IMG/VR virus record: IMGVR_UViG_3300024290_000003
Location: 1-64,000 of that record
Direction: 5' to 3' (one strand)
Length of the DNA stretch: 64,000 nt
DNA from: a virus
Shown here piece after piece: positions 8,734 through 16,931 of this stretch (positions within the stretch are counted from its first letter, which is position 1; every line of letters starts with the position of its first letter). Below the pieces are notes generated by a model. That model was given only the letters and a program-made list of their open reading frames with translations. It was not told the DNA's origin and searched no databases. A program made the position numbers and the translations under genes.

Positions 8734-10529
8734 TGCCATCCGCGTGGGATGTAGTAGACGAGAAGGTCGCCGATCCGTGGGGTGTTGTCGATGAAAAGCC
8801 CCTCGCGAATCCGGCCATGTTGCCGTTACCGAAAGCTGGCCAACCTCCAGCGGTAAACATGCAGGAGCAGGCAGGACCGCTGTCAAGCATGTGGCACAGT
8901 TTCACCAGTGCGGTGAATCCTGTTCCCGCTTTCAAAGAATATCTCAACCGCCCGAACGAAAACCGGAAGCTATCCGGCGCGATGGAGGCCATCGGCAAAG
9001 CGCAGGAACAGAAGCGCGAACTTACCCCTGAAGAAAACGACGCCGTTGAGACAGGCATGAATGCCCAAGTGAATAACCCGATGGCATACACGCCGGGGCC
9101 GTTCACGGAACCAGCGGTGCAAGCCGCGCAACAGGTCGCAACCGGAGATCCGGCTGGTGCGGTGGGTACTCTTGCTGGCGGCTATGCGCTTCCGGCCGCA
9201 ATCCCCGGCATTGTGAAGGGAGCGCGTAAGATCGCCAGTGCGGTTGGTGGTACAGGCGAAGCAGTCGCTACGAGATCGCTCGGGGCCACGACGGGCGCTG
9301 GAAACGTCCCAATGAGCGAGGCGCTGAATAATCCAACGCCTGCGCTTGTGAAGCGAATGCGCCAGCCGGACGAAATGGCGGTAGTGAATGATTTCAAAGA
9401 CGCCGTACAGAACGTAAAGGAATCGCGGGGCGCTGAGTATCGGCAGGCGCTGGAGAAAGTCGGCAATGAAGCTCCACCGGACATTACCCCGGAGGACGTT
9501 CAGGACAAGGCATTCCAGCAACTTGGCGAGTTCAATATCAAAGTCCGGCGCGTGCCGCCGAGACCCGAAGTGCCAGAACTGCCGCACACCATTACTCCAG
9601 AGCAGTTGAAACAGTATCAAATTGCGGAGGCGGCGCAGAAATCCTGGGATGAGGCATTTGAGGGCAGGCAGCCGGGCGATCTACTGGATCTGGATTTCTC
9701 AAAGTCCACCATTCACAACCCTGCGGACCAAGCTCGCGTTAAGGGGATCGTGAGCGACGTTCTGAACTGGGGCAAAGACGCGAATGATTTCACGGTACTT
9801 GGGCTGGACACGTTGAAGCGGCGCATCCGTGACTTCTATTCGGATTCGAGCCAAGCACGGGCTTTGGTAAAGCGAATGGATGCGACTGTCACCGATTCAT
9901 TGAACACCGTGCCTGGTTACCAGGACATGACGAAGGGATACGCGGAAGCATCCGACTTCTTGGATCAACTCGGGGAATTCTCCCTAGATGCCAAGAACCC
10001 CGGCACGGCGATCCGCAAGCTCACCTATGCGCTCAAGCAGAACAATCAGTACCGACAGGTGCTCACTGAGGCGCTGGATCAATACACCGACAAAGACCTG
10101 ATGGGCCAACTAGCGGGACAGCATTTAAGCAACTGGACGCCGCGCGGTTTGGCTGCGTTCGGCGCTGGTGGGGCGCTGCTATGGAAGCTCATGAGCGGCA
10201 CGATCACCCCGCACGCAGTAGTGGCGCTCTCAGTGACCTCGCCCCGGCTCATGGGCGAATTGATGCTGGCAATGTCCAAGGTCAAGCCCGCTATCGGAGC
10301 AGCGGGCGATGCTGCGCAAGCCATAGCGCAAAAGAGTGTGCCGGCCGCTGCTGCATTCCAAGCGTCCAAGCCGCCGATGCTCCCTGTGGAAAAGCCACCC
10401 GCACTCAGCGCCAACGAAGCCGACAAGGTGTTCCCGCGCGAGCATCTGCCGGAGTTGGCGCAGCAGCGCGGCGTCACCATCGACGAACTCAAGCGCGAAC
10501 TCGAAACGCTCGGCTACCAGATCAAATAG
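8733..10529 (+). CDS. Putative large internal virion protein
   Basis: 598 residues. The ATG at 8733 sharing bases with the upstream TAA is preferred over an ATG 39 nt earlier. The N-terminus has two short repeats of the type 'W.VVDEK', seen in phage ejection proteins. The middle is charged and helical, and residues ~470-520 carry hydrophobic segments that could insert in membrane. It is the last of three long helical proteins in a row, consistent with a DNA-injection complex. Confidence 0.5.
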   Translation: MPSAWDVVDEKVADPWGVVDEKPLANPAMLPLPKAGQPPAVNMQEQAGPLSSMWHSFTSAVNPVPAFKEYLNRPNENRKLSGAMEAIGKAQEQKRELTPEENDAVETGMNAQVNNPMAYTPGPFTEPAVQAAQQVATGDPAGAVGTLAGGYALPAAIPGIVKGARKIASAVGGTGEAVATRSLGATTGAGNVPMSEALNNPTPALVKRMRQPDEMAVVNDFKDAVQNVKESRGAEYRQALEKVGNEAPPDITPEDVQDKAFQQLGEFNIKVRRVPPRPEVPELPHTITPEQLKQYQIAEAAQKSWDEAFEGRQPGDLLDLDFSKSTIHNPADQARVKGIVSDVLNWGKDANDFTVLGLDTLKRRIRDFYSDSSQARALVKRMDATVTDSLNTVPGYQDMTKGYAEASDFLDQLGEFSLDAKNPGTAIRKLTYALKQNNQYRQVLTEALDQYTDKDLMGQLAGQHLSNWTPRGLAAFGAGGALLWKLMSGTITPHAVVALSVTSPRLMGELMLAMSKVKPAIGAAGDAAQAIAQKSVPAAAAFQASKPPMLPVEKPPALSANEADKVFPREHLPELAQQRGVTIDELKRELETLGYQIK

Positions 10530-10532
10530 CAA

Positions 10533-10871
10533 ATGCCGCTCACGCACGGCGATATCGAGGGCTTTCTGCATTCGCAGATAGCCAAGATGGGGCACCCCGC
10601 GCATGCAGGCCGTCGCGAGGCTCTGGCACACATCGTAGAGCACAACCGCCAGCGGATGCTCCACAAGATCACCGAAGACACCGAGCAGCACTCAAAGGAA
10701 CATAACGATGCCCTCGCAGCCGCCGCCCCAGACAACGGGCCAACAGACGACAGCGCAGCCGATTCAGCAGGGCCGCCTGAAGCGGGGAGTAGCGAAGAAG
10801 CTAAAGGCGCTCCAGCGTTGACCATCGTGATCGTCGGCCATCCAGCCGCCAAAGGGAGACTACCGAAATGA
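10533..10871 (+). CDS. Hypothetical protein
   Basis: 112 residues. Residues 1-60 are His-rich and helical, ~60-90 are an acidic Ala/Pro/Ser linker, and the end is hydrophobic-basic. It overlaps the next gene by ATGA. Close to the ejection-protein genes, so perhaps a small virion component; no family is recognised. Confidence 0.5.
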   Translation: MPLTHGDIEGFLHSQIAKMGHPAHAGRREALAHIVEHNRQRMLHKITEDTEQHSKEHNDALAAAAPDNGPTDDSAADSAGPPEAGSSEEAKGAPALTIVIVGHPAAKGRLPK

Positions 10872-11431
10872 AGAAGATCCTGATTCTCGCCGTGTTTGCA
10901 ATGGCGGCCGGATTCGCGCAAGCGCCGCTTGAGTGTTACTACGCGAACTCGAATCCATGCCAGACCATCAACGCTTTCTCGGGCGCCAACTTAACGAGTT
11001 CGTGCTACGCCAGAAGCGTCGATCCGAACTCGGGCATTCGCAAGAATACATCCGTCGCGGTCAGCGCCGCTACGAATGCCAGCCCTGTTGTCTTGACTAG
11101 CACTGGGCATGGCTTTGCGCTCGGGTCACGACCGAATGTCACGATAGCCGGCGGCACCGGGAACTGGACAGCCATCAACGGGACATTCACGGCTACCGTT
11201 GTGGACGCTAACACATTCAGCATTCCGGTTGACTCTACGGCATTTGGCGCACTCGCCGGAACGATCACGTTCACAACTACAGCGCCGCGCTCGACCCAAG
11301 CGGAATGGGCCGTGAAGCTATTCGCCTACGACGGTAGCGGCAATAACATCGGAGCGTTCTGGATGAACGGGATTAGCAGCATGACGCAGAAGTGCTCCGA
11401 TGCAGCCGTAGCGACCACCAACATTCAGTAA
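10868..11431 (+). CDS. Secreted protein with FCCH-like beta domain
   Basis: 187 residues. The N-terminus (MKKILILAVFAMAAGFAQA) is a textbook Sec signal peptide. Residues ~70-125 carry the pattern STGHGF...VTI.G.TGNW.AING.FTATVVD.NTFSIP.DST, typical of the small beta domain (FCCH-like) found in phage and secreted surface proteins. Several Cys pairs suit an exported protein. It opens a run of secreted proteins, which is unusual for a virion gene cluster. Confidence 0.65.
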   Translation: MKKILILAVFAMAAGFAQAPLECYYANSNPCQTINAFSGANLTSSCYARSVDPNSGIRKNTSVAVSAATNASPVVLTSTGHGFALGSRPNVTIAGGTGNWTAINGTFTATVVDANTFSIPVDSTAFGALAGTITFTTTAPRSTQAEWAVKLFAYDGSGNNIGAFWMNGISSMTQKCSDAAVATTNIQ

Positions 11432-11445
11432 CAGGAGAAGAGTAC

Positions 11446-14400
11446 ATGAAGAGCGTTTTGATGCTGGCGGCGCTGGTCAGCCTCCCGTTGAGTGCTCAGT
11501 ATCGACTGATCCCCAACCCGGCGACCGGCAATATGGACTTTGTTACTACCGTTGTAGGCAGCGGCAATACAAACGGAGGCGTGTACATTGACTCAAACGG
11601 GCAATTCCACGCGACGGCCACTGGCGGTGCAGGGACGTTGTGCTGGACTAGCGCCAATGGCGGCGCTCCGGTCTGGGGTGCTTGCTCCGGTTCGGCAGCC
11701 ACAGCATTCTCGGCGCTAACCGGAAGCACGAATACGTCTGCCGCGATGGTAATTGGCAGCGGCGCGTCATTGACCTACACGGGCACCGGAACGATCAACG
11801 CGGGCCTCATCAATAGCGTCGCGCTCTCTTCGCTCGGCACGGGGATACTTAAGAACACCACGGCTACCGGGGTTCCTTCGATTGCAGTGGGCGCTGATAT
11901 CCCTGCTGTCGGTACTAGCGGCCAAGTCCCGTACAACAACGGCTCCGGCGCGTATGCCGCCGATTCCGGGCTGGCGTATAACAGCGGCACTAAGGCGCTA
12001 GGCGTTATCGGGACCGTCACGACCGGGCAATCGGGTACTGGCACCGGGGCGGTCAAGTTCAATGGCACGACTTCGGGCACCGTTACAGAGACAGTCTCGG
12101 CGGCGGCCGGTTCGGGCACCTTCCTGTGGCCAGTTCTCGGGGCATCGAACAATACGGCGGCGGTCATTCCATCGACGGTCACGCCGGCGGATAACGACTG
12201 CGCCAAATTCACGGTAGTCGGAGGCGTGGCGACGCTGAACACTGCCGGCGCTGCTTGCGGTAGCGGCGGAGGTACTCCTACCTTCCCCATCACAGTGGGC
12301 GGCACGGTGAACTCTGGCGGCATCCCGTACTTCAGCGGGGCCACAACCGAATCCTCCTCCGCTGCCCTGACCGCCAACAACCCCGTGATCGGCGGTGGCG
12401 CTGGTGTGGCGCCGTCCTCTGGCACGCGAACGGGGAACACCACGGTCTTCGCTACCTCCACCGGCGCTCTGACCAACGGCCATTGCCTGCAAGTGGACGC
12501 GAACGGTAACGTAGTGGATTCCGGTTCGACCAACTGCGGCGGCGGGGGATCGGTCGCATGGTCGGGAATCGGGAATGCTACGGCGGACCTGACGCTTGCC
12601 AATGTCGGCTTCAACACGACCTTCAACCAGACCAGCGCGACAAATTGGAAATGGGCGAACACGACCGCAGCCGTCGTTGGCACTTCGCAAAGCTCTCCGA
12701 TCCTCAATCTCTGCGGCACCGCCTTTCATGGGTCGGCTTCGGTAGCGGATTGCTTGACGCTGCAAGATATTCCAGGGGCAGGCAACGACGCCGCGATCAC
12801 GTTCGCGGTAGGGCACCCCGGCCCCTCGAACGGCACCGTCACGACCACCTTCCCCGGCCCGGTCCAAGCCGGATCGTCGGGTGGCGTCGGCGGTTCTTTA
12901 ACTCTTCCTGAAGGCACTGCGGCCTCGGCGTCCGCCTCGAACGATGTCTGCTATGGAGACTCAACGCTCCATGGAGTCAAATGCGCGTTTAACAACGGCT
13001 CGTTCCTGAACCTGCCACTAGAGACAGGGACCATGACGTCAGGCGACGTGGTGAGCGTGAACGCCACTACGAACTTGATCCAAGATGCAGGGTTCCTCGC
13101 ATCTAACGTGGTTCGCAAGGATGCTTCTAACACGGCAGGGGCGTCCATGGTGCTCGATATGAGCGCGGCGTCCGCTACGACCGGTCTAAGAATACCTACG
13201 GTGGCGGGCGCGATCCCTACTGTCGATGGCTTCCTGGCCAGCAACCTAACCAATCACACACTGGCGTTTGGCTCGAACGGAAATACCGGAGTAGCTGCGA
13301 TGGCGGCGACAGGTACCGGCACGGCCACAACCTGCACCAATCAGGTAGTGACAGCCGTGAGTGGTGTGGCGGTGCCGACGTGTACGACCATTGTAGGCGG
13401 CATGATAGCGTCGTCCACAATCGATCTAACAAGCAAAGTGACTGGCGTGCTACCTAGCGCGAATGGCGGAACCGGAGTGAACAATACGGCCACGCTGACC
13501 CTCGGATCGTCGAATCAGAACTGGGCGACACTCGGGACAGGCATCGTCAAGAATACGACGACGACAGGTGCGTTGAGCGACGCGGACGCGACCGACATGG
13601 CGACGATCAGCTATGTCGCGGGCGGTGGTACAGCACAAGCCCAGACCGCGACCTACTCTCCAGCAATCGGCTCGCTCGTTGCTGGCACCAGGGTATGCTG
13701 GCTTCCTGCCGCGGCCAATACCGCCGCCGCCCCGACCTTCGCTCCGAACGGATTGACGGCCCACACTATCGTGAAGGCAGGCGGGGCGCTGGTGGCGAAT
13801 GACATTATCACGACTGCAATAGCGTGTGCGATCTATGACGCAACAGGAACTCAGTGGGAACTTCAAAATCCACAGACAGTGGCAGCGGGTGGCTCTGGCT
13901 ACACGACAATTGACACGACAGGACCGGGCGGGGCACTCCCCGCCACAACCGCGCAGACGCAAAGAGCTACTTTTAATTATCAGTATCCCTTGGTAGCTCA
14001 AGACAATTCAGGCAGCACCCGGACTGACGTTTCGATTGTGGGCGCTTGTGACCCAAGAAAATACGCTTGCGAATATGATGAGTTCCTAGGAACAACCTCT
14101 ACAGGCGGTCTTATCAATGGCGGATTGGGATTTACCATCAACGGTACAGGAGGCACTGGTTCCGTTATCACATCTTCCCCCACCGGAACTTATGGGGTCT
14201 GGCAATGTGCTACGGATACCACCAACGGACACAATTGCGATTTTTCACAGGTCACTGCTCCTTACACCATTTGGGGAAACAAGACCTTTGATATTCAGTT
14301 TCGCGCAGCCATAAGCGCAACAACGTCCATATCGTTTTTTGGAGGCGTTAGCGTTGGTAACGCTGGTGAAGCAAATTCCGACTACCTCGGCATCGGATAC

Positions 14401-14709
14401 GACACAAGTCAAGGCACTCCCGATACTACGTATATGTGCGTAGCAGCTAAAAGTGCCGGGGGCGTGACGCGAACTTCCATAGCGGCAGCCCCTGCGGTGG
14501 ATACTGGGTTTCACACTTTCCGCATTAGGTCTACCACGGCCGGCACGATACTGTGCTCGGTTGATGGCTCAGCAGAAACCACAGTAACAGGCGCGGCTGT
14601 GCCGAATACGAATGCGCTGTCCCCGGACTTCAGCGTCATAACCAGGACAACGGCAGCGCGGAATTTTCAAGCTGATTTTTGGATGTCTTCTATTGCGATA
14701 ACTAGATAG
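11446..14709 (+). CDS. Large fibre-like protein with signal peptide
   Basis: 1087 residues from ATG 11446, with AGGAG 9 nt upstream. Residues 1-17 are a signal peptide ending SAQ, directly followed by 'LIPNPATGNMDFV', a motif shared with the protein starting at 16089. Residues ~40-800 are Gly/Thr/Ser/Ala-rich beta repeats, including 'LPSANGGTG', a phrase common in phage tail fibres. The last ~220 residues look like a jelly-roll (LamG-like) carbohydrate-binding domain. A fibre with a Sec signal is odd, since virions assemble in the cytoplasm. Confidence 0.65.
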   Translation: MKSVLMLAALVSLPLSAQYRLIPNPATGNMDFVTTVVGSGNTNGGVYIDSNGQFHATATGGAGTLCWTSANGGAPVWGACSGSAATAFSALTGSTNTSAAMVIGSGASLTYTGTGTINAGLINSVALSSLGTGILKNTTATGVPSIAVGADIPAVGTSGQVPYNNGSGAYAADSGLAYNSGTKALGVIGTVTTGQSGTGTGAVKFNGTTSGTVTETVSAAAGSGTFLWPVLGASNNTAAVIPSTVTPADNDCAKFTVVGGVATLNTAGAACGSGGGTPTFPITVGGTVNSGGIPYFSGATTESSSAALTANNPVIGGGAGVAPSSGTRTGNTTVFATSTGALTNGHCLQVDANGNVVDSGSTNCGGGGSVAWSGIGNATADLTLANVGFNTTFNQTSATNWKWANTTAAVVGTSQSSPILNLCGTAFHGSASVADCLTLQDIPGAGNDAAITFAVGHPGPSNGTVTTTFPGPVQAGSSGGVGGSLTLPEGTAASASASNDVCYGDSTLHGVKCAFNNGSFLNLPLETGTMTSGDVVSVNATTNLIQDAGFLASNVVRKDASNTAGASMVLDMSAASATTGLRIPTVAGAIPTVDGFLASNLTNHTLAFGSNGNTGVAAMAATGTGTATTCTNQVVTAVSGVAVPTCTTIVGGMIASSTIDLTSKVTGVLPSANGGTGVNNTATLTLGSSNQNWATLGTGIVKNTTTTGALSDADATDMATISYVAGGGTAQAQTATYSPAIGSLVAGTRVCWLPAAANTAAAPTFAPNGLTAHTIVKAGGALVANDIITTAIACAIYDATGTQWELQNPQTVAAGGSGYTTIDTTGPGGALPATTAQTQRATFNYQYPLVAQDNSGSTRTDVSIVGACDPRKYACEYDEFLGTTSTGGLINGGLGFTINGTGGTGSVITSSPTGTYGVWQCATDTTNGHNCDFSQVTAPYTIWGNKTFDIQFRAAISATTSISFFGGVSVGNAGEANSDYLGIGYDTSQGTPDTTYMCVAAKSAGGVTRTSIAAAPAVDTGFHTFRIRSTTAGTILCSVDGSAETTVTGAAVPNTNALSPDFSVITRTTAARNFQADFWMSSIAITR

Positions 14710-14724
14710 CTCAAACAAACCATA

Positions 14725-15588
14725 ATGGACATTTTCGTAGTTTTGTTATTAGCTCAAACTCTGAACTCTGGAGTGCTGAGCAATGGCGCAGCGCTGGGTT
14801 CATCCTCATGGGTAGGCGGAACGATTGTTGTCGAGGGCGACTCAATCCCCGCCAACACCGGAGAATTGAGCAATACTGTGACAGCAGACCGCTATGGGGA
14901 TCAACTCGTCAGCGCACTGCTTGGCAGTTCCGGGCATTCCTATGCATACTTCAACGTCGCTCGGGGCGGTACGTGCGTCGGGCTTACATGCTCGCTCCTA
15001 CCCTCTATGTTATCGGTAGCCGCAGCCAACGTAGATGCTCATTTTAATGCTACCAGTGGTTGGAAAAACGTGGCCATCCTGAATGGCGGCTATAATGACT
15101 ACTACAACTCCCAGACCGTCGCCCAGATCAAAGCAGATATCCATACATGGCTCTGCACTCGTAAGAATGTAGGGTTTAAGGTGGTCGTAGTGACGCCCAC
15201 TAGCGGCCCGAATTTTAACGGAGTCTCGCCGCCTGGCACGAGCGCTTCTCAGGGACAGGCCGACCGACAGGCGATTCGGGATGATTTAGTAACACCGAGA
15301 ACATGCACCGACGTAAACGGCGCTTGGGCCTTTAACGTTCCAGATGCTGTCGCGGACCTATTTTCTGACACGGAGGTGGGTTGTCAGACATGCTATACGA
15401 TCGGCACCGATGGCAGCAACCCGAGTGCTCATTGTCAATTTTTAGCAGGGCCGCATCCGACAGGTCCGACAGGCAAGGCTGCGCAGGGTGGGTGCGGAGG
15501 TATTAGCACTGATAACGGATACCAGAGATTTGCTTCAACGTCTCCATTCTCTCTAAAATCGGCACTCTCAACTATCGGGATCAATTGA
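14725..15588 (+). CDS. SGNH/GDSL-family hydrolase
   Basis: 287 residues. The N-terminus is hydrophobic and may be a signal peptide. Block I is EGDS at 37-40 (nucleophile S40), block II is NVARGG at 77-82, and block III is GGYND at 121-125 (N124). The candidate block V is 'AGPHPTG' around H244, where the Asp of the usual DxxHP is replaced. SGNH enzymes of phages deacylate polysaccharides, so it may act on host capsule or O-antigen. It is flanked by fibre-like secreted proteins and joined to the next gene by TTGA. Confidence 0.75.
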   Translation: MDIFVVLLLAQTLNSGVLSNGAALGSSSWVGGTIVVEGDSIPANTGELSNTVTADRYGDQLVSALLGSSGHSYAYFNVARGGTCVGLTCSLLPSMLSVAAANVDAHFNATSGWKNVAILNGGYNDYYNSQTVAQIKADIHTWLCTRKNVGFKVVVVTPTSGPNFNGVSPPGTSASQGQADRQAIRDDLVTPRTCTDVNGAWAFNVPDAVADLFSDTEVGCQTCYTIGTDGSNPSAHCQFLAGPHPTGPTGKAAQGGCGGISTDNGYQRFASTSPFSLKSALSTIGIN

Positions 15589-16931
15589 AATTCCTCCCAC
15601 GACTAATCATGCGGCCTGCGGCGTTGTTATTGCTGTTCGGATGCCGGTTGCTGGCGCAACCCGATATCACCACAATCAACTTCGGTAACGTGCGCCAGGA
15701 CAATGTGCCGTATCTTCAGACTGTGACTGTCTCTGGCGCTGGAGCAGTATCGAAAGGGGCCTGTACAGACGTCGCCGCACCTGCCCCATTTGGGACTAAC
15801 GCCCTATGCAACTCTGGCAACCTGCACGTCGATATCGACGGCGCATTCTCGCCTCCGACGCAGAAGATCCAGGTCTGGATCGCGGGGCCGACTAACATCG
15901 GCACCTATCAATCCACACAGGTCATCACCGGGTGTTCGGTCGGGTGTCCGTTCACTATCACGGTCAACCTGACCGGCGTAGCGTGGACTCCAGCCCTTTT
16001 CACCACCATCGGCGGCGGCCCCTGCGTCGGATGTACGAATTCCGACCCTGGATTTCAAGACACCGACACCGCCAATAAGGATTCATTCATGCTCAAACTA
16101 CTGATCACCGCAAGTCTGTTGTGCGCCTGTGCGTTTGCGCAGTGCGGGAAGTTGGTCGTCAACCCGGTCACGGGGCAACTGGACTGCGTAGGCACTGCTG
16201 CTGCCGTCACATCCAACCCGTTCGACATGACATCCTTCGTAGTTCGGGAAAACTGGCTGAGCGATGCTCCATCGGCTACGAATGCGGTCGGTACATACGG
16301 CGTTGGCTTTTCAAACACCGGAGGCAATTCGTACACACTGACTGCTGGCCCTGATTTCAACCATCACCACTTCATCCGTATGGGCGTCACCAACACCAAT
16401 AATAACGATGCGTGTTATGTGATGTCCATGAATCAGGCTACGGTTCAGACCCTAGTGCTTGCAGGACTGAACGCCCCAGGGTCTGGGCAGGTAGAGTTTG
16501 GTGGAGTATTCAGGGTTCCAGCCATTACGAACGTCAATGTACGAATTGGTCTAACTGGGGCAGGACTGCCGACCTGCCAGAGCGCCGAGACGGTTGCGGA
16601 AGGGGTTTACCTCCGCTTCTCTACGGGTTCCTCCGATACTACTTGGAAATTCATCACTTCTGCCGCAAGCGCGAACACTGTTACCGACACCGGTGTGGCC
16701 GTTACGGCTGGCACTTGGTATCTGATACGGATCTACATCAACGCGGCCAATACCTGGAAAGTTGACATCACTCCAGGCGGCGGAGCGACCACCACAAAGA
16801 CCAATACGACCAATATTTCAACGGCCGCCTTAAGCCCGAATATCTATCTAAAGACGCTGTCAACCGTAGCAAATAATCTGGATATCCTGCCCCCTACAGT
16901 ATTTGATATTACAGGGAGGATCGTGCCGTGA
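15585..16931 (+). CDS. Two-part secreted protein: Ig-like domain fused to fibre-like domain
   Basis: 448 residues. It starts at a TTG overlapping the upstream TGA; ATG 15609 is an alternative. Residues 1-25 are a signal peptide and ~28-135 an Ig-like beta domain of the secreted-adhesin type. At residue 169 a second complete signal peptide begins (ATG 16089, AAGGA 7 nt upstream), followed by 'LVVNPVTGQLD' and a jelly-roll domain, matching both ends of the 1087-residue neighbour. This looks like two genes fused in frame, or an internal start. A TAA lies one frame off at 16076. Confidence 0.6.
   Translation: MKFLPRLIMRPAALLLLFGCRLLAQPDITTINFGNVRQDNVPYLQTVTVSGAGAVSKGACTDVAAPAPFGTNALCNSGNLHVDIDGAFSPPTQKIQVWIAGPTNIGTYQSTQVITGCSVGCPFTITVNLTGVAWTPALFTTIGGGPCVGCTNSDPGFQDTDTANKDSFMLKLLITASLLCACAFAQCGKLVVNPVTGQLDCVGTAAAVTSNPFDMTSFVVRENWLSDAPSATNAVGTYGVGFSNTGGNSYTLTAGPDFNHHHFIRMGVTNTNNNDACYVMSMNQATVQTLVLAGLNAPGSGQVEFGGVFRVPAITNVNVRIGLTGAGLPTCQSAETVAEGVYLRFSTGSSDTTWKFITSAASANTVTDTGVAVTAGTWYLIRIYINAANTWKVDITPGGGATTTKTNTTNISTAALSPNIYLKTLSTVANNLDILPPTVFDITGRIVP

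Noticed and set aside
11775-12867. Long minus-strand frames opposite the large fibre gene
   Set aside because: Their composition mirrors the GC-rich Gly/Thr/Ala repeats of the true gene, and no ribosome sites are seen.
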